Below, one piece after another: positions 14,877 to 22,870 of a stretch of DNA of 32,874 nucleotides; position 1 is the stretch's first letter; every line of letters begins with the position of its first letter. A program made the translations under genes and the position numbers. The DNA is taken from positions 1 to 32,874 of the forward strand of contig JAHLFP010000028.1 in the NCBI GenBank assembly GCA_018883715.1, given 5' to 3'. This stretch comes from Candidatus Allofournierella pullistercoris. Lineage in GTDB: Bacteria > Bacillota > Clostridia > Oscillospirales > Ruminococcaceae. The notes beneath the pieces were generated by a model. The model was not told where the DNA came from and did no database searches. It saw only the letters and a program-made list of their open reading frames with translations.

Positions 14877-15602
14877 ATGCAAACCGTAAACCAAGTGAGC
14901 AAACAATCCGGGGTGAGTGTGCGCACGCTCCATCATTATGATGCCATCGGGCTTTTAAAGCCCACAAAAGTAACCCCGGCCGGCTATCGGCTGTATGACG
15001 ATACAGCACTGCGCCGTTTACAAAGCATCTTGCTGTTTCGTGAGTTGCAGTTCCCTTTAAAGGAAATCAAGGCAATTTTGGACCGCCCAGACTTTGACCC
15101 GGCTCAGGCTTTGGCCCAACAAATTGAATTGCTGGAACTGCAATACAAGCGGATTGGCCAGCTTATCTCCTTTGCCCGTGAAATCCAACAAAAAGGAGTA
15201 ACCACCATGGACTTTCAGGCATTTGACAAAACCGAAATTGAGCAGTACAAGGCGGAAGCCAAGAAAAAATGGGGCAACACCCCGGCCTATCAGGAGTACG
15301 AGGAAAAACGCAAGAGCGGCCAGGATTTTGAAAAGGCCACCCCCGGCTTGATGGCCTTGTTTGCAGAGCTGGGTGCATTGCGCCAGCTTTCCCCCGCCGA
15401 TGGCGCGGTGCAGGAAAAAATCGCCGCCCTGCAAGCCTTTATCACCGCCAATTACTACACCTGCACCAAGGAAATCCTCAGCGGGCTTGGGCAGATGTAT
15501 GTGGGCGATGAGCGTTTTACACGGAGCATCGACCAAGCGGGCGGGCATGGCACGGCCCAGTTTGTAAGCCGAGCCATTGCGGTGTACTGCGGTGAGGAAT
15601 AA
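14877..15602 (+). CDS. MerR family regulator with TipAS-type drug-binding domain
   Basis: 241 residues. The N-terminal winged helix (1-70: VNQVSKQSGVSVRTLHHYDAIGLLKP and GYRLYDD) is classical MerR, followed by a dimerisation coil (75-108) and a TipAS-like helical domain (about 112-240, beginning DFQAFDKTEIEQYKAEAKKKWG). TipA/Mta/SkgA relatives bind thiopeptides or other drugs and activate their own and efflux genes. Met111 (ATG at 15207) has its own excellent ribosome site (AAAAAGGAG, 8 nt upstream). A separate short form consisting only of the ligand-binding domain could therefore be made from 15207-15602, as with Streptomyces TipAS. The start at 14877 has GGGAGGG upstream. No efflux gene is adjacent. 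Confidence 0.93.
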   Translation: MQTVNQVSKQSGVSVRTLHHYDAIGLLKPTKVTPAGYRLYDDTALRRLQSILLFRELQFPLKEIKAILDRPDFDPAQALAQQIELLELQYKRIGQLISFAREIQQKGVTTMDFQAFDKTEIEQYKAEAKKKWGNTPAYQEYEEKRKSGQDFEKATPGLMALFAELGALRQLSPADGAVQEKIAALQAFITANYYTCTKEILSGLGQMYVGDERFTRSIDQAGGHGTAQFVSRAIAVYCGEE

Positions 15603-15871
15603 ACCCAAACCGCACAGCCAGTAGCACCTCTGCAAGCATCACCTTCCCCCTTTACACGGCTCTGGGCGTTTCATATCGAACCAGTCCCCCATCCCCGGCA
15701 AATCCAGCCAAGCAGGTCATTGTGACCTCTTCCCTATCTGGGGGTATAGGGTGTTACAATGCCCTCCAAAATCGTGACTTCTGACCTGTTTGGGGCTATG
15801 GGGCTAAGATGAAACACCCGGTTCTGGGTAATTTCAAAACAGGCGGCACCCCCGCCGTTACTGACAAAAAG
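15603..15871. other. Intergenic stretch with two small hairpins, no gene seen
   Basis: It holds AGGTCA-TTG-TGACCT (15714-15728), a perfect palindrome, followed at once by CCCTAT-N8-ATAGGG (about 15732-15751). No promoter with both boxes and no credible open frame was found. It could be an orphan binding site or part of the 3' untranslated region of the MerR gene. Confidence 0.4.
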
Positions 15872-15909
15872 AAAAGCGCAAGCGGAACATCACCCGCTTG
15901 CGCTTTTTT
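15872..15909. terminator. Bidirectional intrinsic terminator
   Basis: AAGCGCAAGCGG / CCGCTTGCGCTT stem with A's on the left and six T's on the right. It separates the rightward MerR gene from the leftward lipoprotein gene. Confidence 0.85.
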
Positions 15910-16010
15910 GAGAATTTTAAGAATTTTTGTTTTCGCGTATTGGGAGAATGGCGGGAGGCTACTTCCAGCTTTCCACCTTGTTTATTTCATCACAAGATTG
16001 CTTTATGTGG

Positions 16011-16862
16011 TTACCCTTGTTGCAGTGCCTCCTCCAGCTGGGCAAGAGGAATCTCCACACCACTGGAACGGGCAGTCAGGCCAAACTGTTCTGTCAACTG
16101 CTGGGCAAGGGGTTCTTCAGAGTCAAGGGCGGCATTTTCTGCCACGTCTCCCTCAATCAGGAAGGTGCCCTGGTAGGCATACAGGGAGTACAGCTTACCG
16201 CTGTCTGGACGAAGCTTTGCGAAGAACAGGTATTCCTGTCCCTCTTGCACAAGGTACTGCCCATCCACAACCTGCTGTACCAGCTGGGGCTGTTCCTCGC
16301 CCTCCGGTGCTTCATGGCCTTCCACTGCTTTCTGTATCGTTTCGTTGGCAATATATTCCTCATAGGACATCTGGCCGCCGTTTACGTACAGGTTCTGTCC
16401 ATCCAGACCGCCCTTGAACACCTGCTCCACCTGGGGAACAATTTCCGTTTGAATCATGCCCTGCTCGTTGATAAAGGCAGTAGCTTTCTCCACCCGAATC
16501 TTTGCAACCACATCTGCATCCTGCATCAACTGGCTCAAACTGGATGCAAGCTGGTTGTAGTCACCATAGGTAGTGAGGGTTGCCACTGTGGGCTGGTTTT
16601 GTTCCTCTGCCGCGGTGTTCACCTGCAGGGTTATGGTGCTTGCGGATGCAGAAGAACTCTCTTGGGAAGAAACACTCTCTTCTGGTGCGCCCTGGCTTGC
16701 CGAAGAAACATCCCCCTCCGGGATACCACGAGCCATCGAATTCGGGGTCTGGCTGATGCTGGAACTATCCGTGTAAGGCGTCGCCTCGTTGCAACCTGTT
16801 GCCAGAATCAGAGCGCACAGAGCCGTCAGGCCCAGTGCTTTACTATGCCGGAATACGTTCAT
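16011..16862 (-). CDS. Predicted lipoprotein of unknown function
   Basis: 283 residues. The N-terminus is a lipoprotein signal (hydrophobic 8-21, lipobox LATGC with Cys24), so the mature protein should be anchored on the outer face of the membrane. A Ser/Glu-rich linker (about 33-78) leads to a folded domain (about 85-283) with alternating strands (ADVVAKIRVEKATAF, IVPQVEQVFKGGL, EGQEYLFFAKLRPDSG). The pattern recalls secreted domains described only as hypothetical in Clostridia, and no enzyme motif is visible. The start has AAAGGAGG upstream. It is a single-gene unit with the terminator at 15872-15909. Confidence 0.8.
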   Translation of the reverse strand: MNVFRHSKALGLTALCALILATGCNEATPYTDSSSISQTPNSMARGIPEGDVSSASQGAPEESVSSQESSSASASTITLQVNTAAEEQNQPTVATLTTYGDYNQLASSLSQLMQDADVVAKIRVEKATAFINEQGMIQTEIVPQVEQVFKGGLDGQNLYVNGGQMSYEEYIANETIQKAVEGHEAPEGEEQPQLVQQVVDGQYLVQEGQEYLFFAKLRPDSGKLYSLYAYQGTFLIEGDVAENAALDSEEPLAQQLTEQFGLTARSSGVEIPLAQLEEALQQG

Positions 16863-16907
16863 CTTGGTTTGCCTCCTTTGCTATTTCTGTATAAAGCAAT
16901 TCTATTT

Positions 16908-16935
16908 ATACCTTGCGTTTATAAAAACAAGGTAT
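16908..16935. repeat. Inverted repeat upstream of the lipoprotein gene
   Basis: ATACCTTG-N12-CAAGGTAT, perfect 8-bp arms, 46-73 nt upstream of the lipoprotein start, in AT-rich DNA with TATA-like boxes. This is a likely operator for a dimeric repressor or activator; the protein is unknown. No clear -35/-10 pair could be fixed. Confidence 0.55.
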
Positions 16936-17024
16936 TTTCTTAGATTAATCGGCCGTATATCCCCCCTTTCTGCTTTCATGGTACTCCTGTCATGCCGGGT
17001 TTACAAGGCTTCTGGCAATACAAT

Positions 17025-17084
17025 TTGTTGATAATTTTGTGAAATCAACAAAAAACAGCAAGCCGTCTGGCCTGCTGTTTTTTC
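17025..17084 (-). terminator. Terminator with adjacent second hairpin
   Basis: AACAGCA-A-GCC / GGC-C-TGCTGTT (17054-17079) is flanked by T-runs on both strands. Directly beside it lies TTGTTGAT-N11-ATCAACAA (17025-17051). It ends leftward transcription coming from the histidine kinase side, although 330 nt after that gene. Confidence 0.8.
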
Positions 17085-17412
17085 TGTAATCGGGATACAA
17101 CCAGGTGTGTCATATAAAGACCCATAGGGTTTTAGGCTGGGATGTAAATAACTCCAGCCAAAGCCATAAGCAAGTCCCGTCTGGGATAAACATTCGTCTG
17201 GATTGCTTACATGGGGGGGTGACTTCCTTAGAAGCATGATTGTCTTCCGCCTGTATCGGACCGGCAAATCCGGACAGGCGGGATGGTTCACCATCTCTGC
17301 CAATAGCAGCCTCACCGCACTGGCAATCTCCAGGCCAGCGTGAAAGTTCCAGCAATGCAGGGAGTATCCCATACCGGTGTCTTTCCATTTTTATGGACTG
17401 AATCCGCCAGGC
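17085..17412 (-). other. Structured non-coding stretch downstream of the histidine kinase
   Basis: No recognised gene. On the minus strand it can fold into several stems: CCGCCTGT / ACAGGCGG (17274-17281 with 17247-17254), TAAGCAA / TTGCTTA, and GGCTGG / CCAGCC. An open frame of 123 codons (17001-17372) exists but has no ribosome site and no familiar motif. It may be a long 3' untranslated region, a processed RNA or a decayed gene. Confidence 0.35.
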
Positions 17413-18981
17413 TTATTCCTTACTCTTCACCTCGTCCAGCTCAAACCAGAAGCAACTTCCTTTACCCAAGGTGCTGTTCACCCCAAAATGGAAGCCGTGG
17501 CTTTGCAGGATGGCCTTGGTGATGGACAGCCCCAGACCTGTGCCGGGTTTGCCCTGGTCCTTGCGACTGCGGTAGTAGCGGTCAAACAGGCTGGGCAGTT
17601 CCTCCTTGGCGATGCCAGGGCCGTGGTCCTCCACCTCCACACGGAGCCGGTCGTCTTGTTTGCGCAATCGCAGAATAAACAGGTTGTCCTCCCCCAGATG
17701 TTGCAAAGCATTGCCCAGCAGGTTGTGCAGTACCCGCTCCATCATAGCGGGGTCAGCGTATACAAGGTGGGGTTGGTCGTCCAGTTCCAGTTCCAGCTTG
17801 CAACCCTGCCGCTGGCATACTGCCTGGTATCGCTGTGCCACTTCCTCGCACAGCTGGCTCATGTCAAATTCAATCCGGTTTGGCTTGTCCGTGCCACTGC
17901 TCACCTTGGACAGCTCCATAACGCTGTTCACAAGACTGCTCAATCGGTTTGTCTCGTCCACAATAATATCCAGTTGCTGGGTGCGTTTTTGGGCATCGTC
18001 CCCGGTCAAGTCCCGCACCGTCTCCGCATAGCCCCGAATCAGGGTCAAGGGGGTGCGCAGGTCGTGGCTTACGTTGGCAATCAAATCCCGTTGCAGCTGG
18101 GCGGTTCGGCCCACCTCGCTTGCCATGTAGTTGAAATCCTCCGCCAGTCGGCCCAGTTCATCCTCTTGATTCACCTGAACCCGTGTGGAGTAATCCCCCT
18201 CCGCCATCCGGCGGGCAGCCAGACTAAGCTGGGTCAAGGGACGGGTGAACCAGTTGCTGAACAGCCAGCTTGCCACCGCCGAGCCAATCATGAGAATCAG
18301 GAAAATCAGGGGCATCATCTGGTACAGCACCTGGCCAGCCTCCTGAATTCGAGCAAGGCTGGTGCTGAAAATTACGGTGTAATCCCCGTATTCCGGGTTA
18401 TGGGCCACCATGCCCACCACCATCTGCTGGACGGTTGCCCCCGTTGCCCCTATGGTGGTGACAATGCGGCCTTCCTTTGCCGTCCAGATACGCAGAGCGG
18501 TAATGGCATCGCCGTTGGTACTTTTTTGTTCCTGATTTGAAAATGGAATTGTGCCGGATTCATCCGGGTGTAGAAGGCAGGGATGGAGGGTGTCCACCCC
18601 GTTCACATACCGGTGGTTGGCGTCCGCCACGTCAATGCAAACCTCAGAAAAATCCAGCTTGCCCTGCTGTGCCGCTTCGTTGACCTTTTTCCAGAAACTT
18701 CCGTTGGGCTGGGGTGCCGCCAGCGCAAACAACTGGGTGCTGATGGGCTCATCGCTTTGCTCAATCATCTGCACAAGGGTTGCGGCCTGCCGGGTAAGCT
18801 GGGTTTTAATGCGATAGTTATACAGGGGCTGAATCAACTGGGTGGTCACCAACCAGACCAGCAACAGCACCGCTCCACAGGCTGTGCACAGGAACAGCAT
18901 CAACCGGCAGCGCAAGCTGGAGCTGGAAAACAACCGGTCTTTCATCTGAGTCAATCTTTCTTTTGGGTGGAATTTTATCAT
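17413..18981 (-). CDS. Sensor histidine kinase
   Basis: 522 residues. Membrane segment at about 24-49, an extracytoplasmic sensor region to about 218, a second membrane segment (222-244), a HAMP linker (245-298), then the HisKA box NVSHDLRTPLTLIRGY with phospho-acceptor His306. An HATPase domain follows, with N-box HNLLGNALQH, G1 VEDHGPGI and G2 GTGLGLSI. It autophosphorylates and passes the phosphate to the response regulator encoded just upstream; the two genes overlap by 4 bp (ATGA). The ATG at 18981 is coupled to the regulator stop but has a weak ribosome site. Met13 (18945) is an alternative start. The signal is unknown; the layout is that of PhoR/VanS-like kinases. Confidence 0.93.
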   Translation of the reverse strand: MIKFHPKERLTQMKDRLFSSSSLRCRLMLFLCTACGAVLLLVWLVTTQLIQPLYNYRIKTQLTRQAATLVQMIEQSDEPISTQLFALAAPQPNGSFWKKVNEAAQQGKLDFSEVCIDVADANHRYVNGVDTLHPCLLHPDESGTIPFSNQEQKSTNGDAITALRIWTAKEGRIVTTIGATGATVQQMVVGMVAHNPEYGDYTVIFSTSLARIQEAGQVLYQMMPLIFLILMIGSAVASWLFSNWFTRPLTQLSLAARRMAEGDYSTRVQVNQEDELGRLAEDFNYMASEVGRTAQLQRDLIANVSHDLRTPLTLIRGYAETVRDLTGDDAQKRTQQLDIIVDETNRLSSLVNSVMELSKVSSGTDKPNRIEFDMSQLCEEVAQRYQAVCQRQGCKLELELDDQPHLVYADPAMMERVLHNLLGNALQHLGEDNLFILRLRKQDDRLRVEVEDHGPGIAKEELPSLFDRYYRSRKDQGKPGTGLGLSITKAILQSHGFHFGVNSTLGKGSCFWFELDEVKSKE

Positions 18982-19670
18982 ACCTGTTCCACCGCCGAGG
19001 GCTCAAATTTGTACCCCACACCCCAGACGGTTGCAATCGCTTCCCGGTATCGTCCCAGGTGACTGCGCAACATCTTGATGTGGGTGTCCACCGTCCTGTC
19101 CTCTCCGTAATAGTCATAGTTCCAGACCTTTTGCAGAATCCGCTCCCGAGACAGGGCAATGCCCTTGTTTTCCATCAAAAAGACCAAGAGGTCAAACTCC
19201 TTGGGGGTAAGGGAGGCTTCCTGCCCGTCCACCTTGACGCTGTGGCTGGCTTTGTCCACCACCAGTCCCCCAAACTGAAAGACGGAACCTGCGGTCTGCT
19301 GGCCCGGCATGGTACGGTTGAGCACCGCTTTCACCCGTGCCACCAGCTCCCGCGGGCTGAAGGGTTTGACCACATAATCGTCTGCGCCCCCTTCCAGTCC
19401 CGCCAGCTTGTCGTATTCCTCCGCCTTGGCGGTGAGCATAATCACCGGGGTTTGGATGCCTCGACTGCGCATCTGGCTCAGGCAGGTCAGACCATCCACA
19501 AAGGGCATCATCACATCCAGAATCACCAGGTCAATGCCCCCCTGTCCCAGAGTGGCCAAGGCGGCACTGCCGTCGCTGGCTTCCTTACAGGTAAAATGGT
19601 CATACTCCAGATAGCCTCGAATCAAGTCCCGAATCCGTGGTTCATCGTCCACAATCAAAATCGTTGGCAT
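18978..19670 (-). CDS. OmpR-family DNA-binding response regulator
   Basis: 230 residues from the ATG at 19670, which has AAGGAGG upstream and gives the classical start MPTILIVDDEPRIRDL; the open frame extends to 19865, but that part covers the promoter region. The receiver domain has acidic residues Asp8-Asp9, phospho-acceptor Asp52 (LVILDVMMPFVDG), Thr in MLTAK and the conserved Lys in VVKPFSPREL. The C-terminal winged helix (about 130-225) ends in EDRTVDTHIKMLRSHLG and WGVGYKF. It forms a two-component pair with the overlapping kinase. The region upstream has a TACAAT box (minus strand, near 19710) without a good -35, consistent with activation by phosphorylated regulator. Confidence 0.94.
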   Translation of the reverse strand: MPTILIVDDEPRIRDLIRGYLEYDHFTCKEASDGSAALATLGQGGIDLVILDVMMPFVDGLTCLSQMRSRGIQTPVIMLTAKAEEYDKLAGLEGGADDYVVKPFSPRELVARVKAVLNRTMPGQQTAGSVFQFGGLVVDKASHSVKVDGQEASLTPKEFDLLVFLMENKGIALSRERILQKVWNYDYYGEDRTVDTHIKMLRSHLGRYREAIATVWGVGYKFEPSAVEQV

Positions 19671-19849
19671 CTGTGGTTTCCTCCTTGGGTGTTGGTTTTC
19701 TGTTGCTTTATTGTACCAATTCTTTGTGGCAAAAATGTGAAAAACTTTTCCCCTGTCTTGCATAGCCCCATACGACACAGAATATATGTAGATTAGAATC
19801 CATTGGGTAACCCTCTCCCCTTTGGGAGGAGAAAAGGAGGAATTGTGTT

Positions 19850-20551
19850 GTGTTTGTTGTAACATTGGGCAAAAAAGGCCTGCGCAAGCTGGGCGCTGTG
19901 GCGGTTTGCGGGGTGGTGCTTACGGCGGCGGTGATGGCGGCGGCTGGTACCCTGGCAGGCAGTAGCCATTCCAGCCAGCCGGTGAATGCCAGCCCAGCCG
20001 CCCAGCAGGCGGCAACGGTCAAGGTGGAGGGCTCGGCCCAGGTGCAGGAGTTCTTCCAGTTGTTTGGGCTGGAGGTGGACCTGGCAAGCGCCACGGTGGA
20101 CAAGGTGAAAATCCCGAAAAAATGGGACGAAAGCTTCTCGGCTTTTAACACCGTGGTAAAGGAAAGCGGCCTGGATTTGGAAAAGAGCAAGGGCAAAAGC
20201 GTGGAAAAATGGATGGTGCTGTGCCCCAGTCTTTCCGCCGGGGAGGACAGCTGTTACGGGGTGGTGCTGGTGTACAAACAAAAGCCGGTGGGCGCTTACC
20301 TGCTACACCAGCCTTCCGGCGAGGTGGTGGGCCTTGCAAGCGTGAGCCAGTCCGCCTCCGCCCCCTTGACCGAGGAGGAAGCCCAGCAGGCCAATGCGGA
20401 ATTTGGCTCGGAGGCCGCCCCGGCCAGTGCCGACGAGGTGACAAGCCAGCCGGCGGAAAGCACCCCAGCGGACAGCCAGCCCCAGCCTGTGAACGCACTG
20501 GTGGACGAGGATTTCTTTGCGGCGGACACCGGGGGAATTCCCACCGAGTAA
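19850..20551 (+). CDS. Membrane-anchored DUF4830-like protein
   Basis: 233 residues starting at a GTG (19850) 9 nt after a perfect AAAGGAGG. A membrane anchor or uncleaved signal lies at about 12-37. The central part (about 66-165: VQEFFQLFGLEVD, KVKIPKKWDESFSAFN, GLDLEKSKGKSVEKW, GVVLVYKQKPVGAYL) matches my recollection of DUF4830, a domain of Clostridia envelope proteins with unknown function. The tail is long, Ala/Pro/Ser/Glu-rich and probably disordered. The gene diverges from the response regulator/kinase pair across 180 nt, so it is a plausible target of that system. A CTC-TCCC / GGGA-GGAG hairpin sits just before the ribosome site and could affect translation. Confidence 0.75.
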   Translation: MFVVTLGKKGLRKLGAVAVCGVVLTAAVMAAAGTLAGSSHSSQPVNASPAAQQAATVKVEGSAQVQEFFQLFGLEVDLASATVDKVKIPKKWDESFSAFNTVVKESGLDLEKSKGKSVEKWMVLCPSLSAGEDSCYGVVLVYKQKPVGAYLLHQPSGEVVGLASVSQSASAPLTEEEAQQANAEFGSEAAPASADEVTSQPAESTPADSQPQPVNALVDEDFFAADTGGIPTE

Positions 20552-20793
20552 CCACCATGCCAAGGCGGTGCTGTTTCATCCTGCCCACCGGACAAGGCGG
20601 GCGGGATGGAACATAGGGCACAGCATCCGGAGATTTTACCCCGATGTGAGTTTCCCAAAATGCCCAGCCTAAATGCACGGTTTTAACCCGGTGCGGACCT
20701 GCTTTGCAACGTGCGTTGACCACCTAACATTTATGCCAATTGCCCCTTGCAAGCCTGTGTTTCAAAAAAATTCTGCATTTTCGAAAAAAAGTC
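20552..20793 (+). other. Intergenic stretch with one long imperfect hairpin
   Basis: Arms GTTTCATCC-t-GCCC and GGGC-g-GGATGgAAC (about 20572-20613), extendable with flanking GTGCTG / CAGC. It could stabilise or terminate the DUF4830-like transcript, but no U-run follows. No gene was found. Confidence 0.4.
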
Positions 20794-20822
20794 TTGACAA
20801 GTCCCATCTGGTGTGTTACCAT
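20794..20822 (+). promoter_or_regulatory. Promoter of the initiator tRNA gene
   Basis: TTGACA (20794-20799, perfect), 17 nt, TACCAT (20817-20822). The start near 20829 is 23 nt before the mature tRNA. Confidence 0.75.
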
Positions 20823-20851
20823 TATTAAGCACTCAATGAGTGGCCAGATAT

Positions 20852-20928
<77 letters not shown>

Positions 20929-20933
20929 AATAG

Positions 20934-20971
20934 AAACCCCCGGAAACCCAGCGTTTCCGGGGGTTTTGTTT
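20934..20971 (+). terminator. Strong terminator of the tRNA gene
   Basis: AAACCCCCGGAAAC / GTTTCCGGGGGTTT stem, loop of 5, then T-rich. It begins 5 nt after the tRNA. From 20972 to 21252 nothing recognisable was found. Confidence 0.92.
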
Positions 20972-21252
20972 TATCTGTTTTCCGTCTTTTTCCTGTTTTG
21001 CAGGGATAATGCCCGCTATCTGTAATGAAAGTACCAAACCCTGGTATCCCTGCCCCGGCAAGTGGATTTTACTCGCCGGAAAAAGACCAGCATGCTTCCA
21101 GCACCACCCCTTTGCAGGGTACTTTCCCATAACTGACCTAAACGATGGCGGGCATCGCCCAAAGAAACCAAAACTTCCCTAAGCATACTCACAGCAACAA
21201 AACCAGACTAGCCTTCTCGCCGACAGCCTTTCAAAATCCACACTTACCTATT

Positions 21253-21289
21253 AAAAAAAGCAGAGTACCCACAAGGTTCTCTGCTTTTT
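21253..21289 (-). terminator. Terminator of the AraC-family gene
   Basis: AAAAGCAGAG-t-ACC / GGT-t-CTCTGCTTTT stem ending 2 nt after the stop codon. A's on the left give the U-run on the minus strand. Confidence 0.88.
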
Positions 21290-21290
21290 C

Positions 21291-22499
21291 TTATGTCTCT
21301 GCTTGCTGGTGACTGCGGCGATACTGGGTGGGAGTTTGGCCCATGGCCTTTTTGAACAGTTTTGCAAAATAGTTCACGTCAAAAATCCCCACCTTTTCCG
21401 CCACCGTAGACACGCTGTACTTGCTGGTACGAAAAAGATGTGCCGCCCGTTGCACCCGCTGGGTATTGATGTAGTCAATCAGGGTGGTTCCGGTTTCCTT
21501 TTTAAACAAATTGGACAGATAGCTGGGGCTGATGTAACACAAATCCGCCAGCAATTTCAGGGACAGGCTGGTGTCCAGATTCAGGTTTATATGGTTCATC
21601 ACCCGCTGTACCATAGGGGAGTAATCCCGCAGGGAATACTTCTGCACATAGGCGCAGTAGTTCCGCAGCATATCCTCCAGCAGCTCGTCTATGTCCTCAC
21701 TGCACATCTGCTCCACACGGCGGGCATACCGGCTGGAGATACGGTCGATGTAATAGGGATGCACCTTGCTTTGCTCGATGGTTTTCCGCAGCAAGGTATT
21801 CATCACAGTCACCAGATTTTTAATCTGGTACAGATTGCCGTAAAACCGACCTTCTATATGGAAGTTCTGCATCTGTCGCCAGGCACGCAGAGCACCGTCC
21901 ACGTCCCCCATTCGCACCGCTTCCAGCATCTTGCCTTCCATCTGGTAGCGGCGTTCCAGCATATGAGCCGGAATTTCCCGCTGGAATTCCGGCTCCACCA
22001 CATAGGCTCGGTCCGGCTGGAAGTGAAGAGGAATCACCTCCCGCCGTTCATCCACGCGCAAATCTCCCTGCCATGCCATATCCGAAATGGTTCGCAGGCA
22101 GGGAATCAGGCAGGCATCCTGGGCGCTGGGTACTCCATCGTAAAACTGGCGCACCACCGTCATTCCCTGGGCGCCAATCATCCGTTGTAACCGTTGGCTT
22201 TCCTGAATCCCCTTTGCATCCCGCCATGGGCCAATGATGCACAGATTGCTTTCCTTATCCGGCAGACGAAACATAGCAAACCGGAGAGAAAATACATCCC
22301 GTGTAAACACCAATTCCTCCCGGTCCACTTGTTCCATCAAGGTATAACCAAATTGCTCCCAATCGAATTCCGGGTCAAGAGCCCGGCGCAGTCCGTAATC
22401 AAATCGTTCTATACCCACAAAAGGCGGCCGAGTTACTGTCACCTGTAGGTTGTATCCTGCCATGAGTCGCCGAATCAGCTCCAAAAGTTCCAGATGCAT
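21291..22499 (-). CDS. AraC-family transcriptional regulator
   Basis: 402 residues from the ATG at 22499, which has TAAGGAGTG 8-9 nt upstream; the longer frame to 22577 lacks a ribosome site. The C-terminal 100 residues form the double helix-turn-helix: first helix pair LKLLADLCYISPSYLSNLFKK, then the VSTVAEKVGIFDVNYFAKLFKKAMGQTPTQYRR signature (given in pieces: FDVNYFAKLFKK, MGQTPTQYR). The large N-terminal part (about 1-290) is not a recognised cupin and may be a ligand-binding module specific to Clostridia. Its promoter carries a palindrome (22606-22633), suggesting autoregulation. It is the only AraC-type protein in the window and lies 5 kb from the glucuronide promoters that bear AraC-like sites, so it is their first-choice regulator, though unproven. 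Confidence 0.9.
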   Translation of the reverse strand: MHLELLELIRRLMAGYNLQVTVTRPPFVGIERFDYGLRRALDPEFDWEQFGYTLMEQVDREELVFTRDVFSLRFAMFRLPDKESNLCIIGPWRDAKGIQESQRLQRMIGAQGMTVVRQFYDGVPSAQDACLIPCLRTISDMAWQGDLRVDERREVIPLHFQPDRAYVVEPEFQREIPAHMLERRYQMEGKMLEAVRMGDVDGALRAWRQMQNFHIEGRFYGNLYQIKNLVTVMNTLLRKTIEQSKVHPYYIDRISSRYARRVEQMCSEDIDELLEDMLRNYCAYVQKYSLRDYSPMVQRVMNHINLNLDTSLSLKLLADLCYISPSYLSNLFKKETGTTLIDYINTQRVQRAAHLFRTSKYSVSTVAEKVGIFDVNYFAKLFKKAMGQTPTQYRRSHQQAET

Positions 22500-22595
22500 C
22501 CTGCAACACTCCTTAATTTTATAAGAGTTTTTTGCGCTCCAAGGGATTTTTGTATTTTTTCTGCGATTTGGTTGCATTGTTCCATTTTTAGGTTT

Positions 22596-22633
22596 ATTGT
22601 AACATATTTAGCATGGTATCACAATGCCTAAAT
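22596..22633 (-). promoter_or_regulatory. AraC-gene promoter overlapped by a palindromic operator
   Basis: On the minus strand TTGTGA (22619-22624), 17 nt, TACAAT (22596-22601). The inverted repeat ATTTAG-g-CAT-N9-ATG-CTAAAT (22606-22633) covers the -35 box and most of the spacer, as expected for a repressor or self-repressing regulator. Confidence 0.65.
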
Positions 22634-22744
22634 CCGGCTTTTTCCTTGATTTGTCGCCAAAAAATCACATTTTTATTTGGTTATCTTGCCAAAGTGAGAA
22701 AAACTGTCCGCCGCAAAAAAGCAATATCTATACTCTTCTTGATA

Positions 22745-22800
22745 AAACAATCCCCCTGACCTTGGCGGCAACGCCAAACAGCAGGGGGATTGTTTCTTTA
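22745..22800. terminator. Long-stem terminator downstream of the symporter gene
   Basis: AAACAATCCCCCTG / CAGGGGGATTGTTT (22745-22758 with 22782-22795) enclosing a second stem TTGGCG / CGCCAA. It lies about 75 nt after the symporter stop. Confidence 0.8.
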
Positions 22801-22870
22801 TATTGTATGTTTAGTAGGCAGGAAAGATGCTTGCAAACCATTGATCAAAATCCGATTGGCGGATTTTATA

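Noticed and set aside
17001-17372. Minus-strand frame of 123 codons beside the histidine kinase
   Set aside because: No ribosome site or recognisable motif, and it spans the terminator at 17054-17079.
17085-17412. Possible cobalamin or other riboswitch
   Set aside because: Stems are present, but none of the conserved sequence blocks of known classes could be matched in order.
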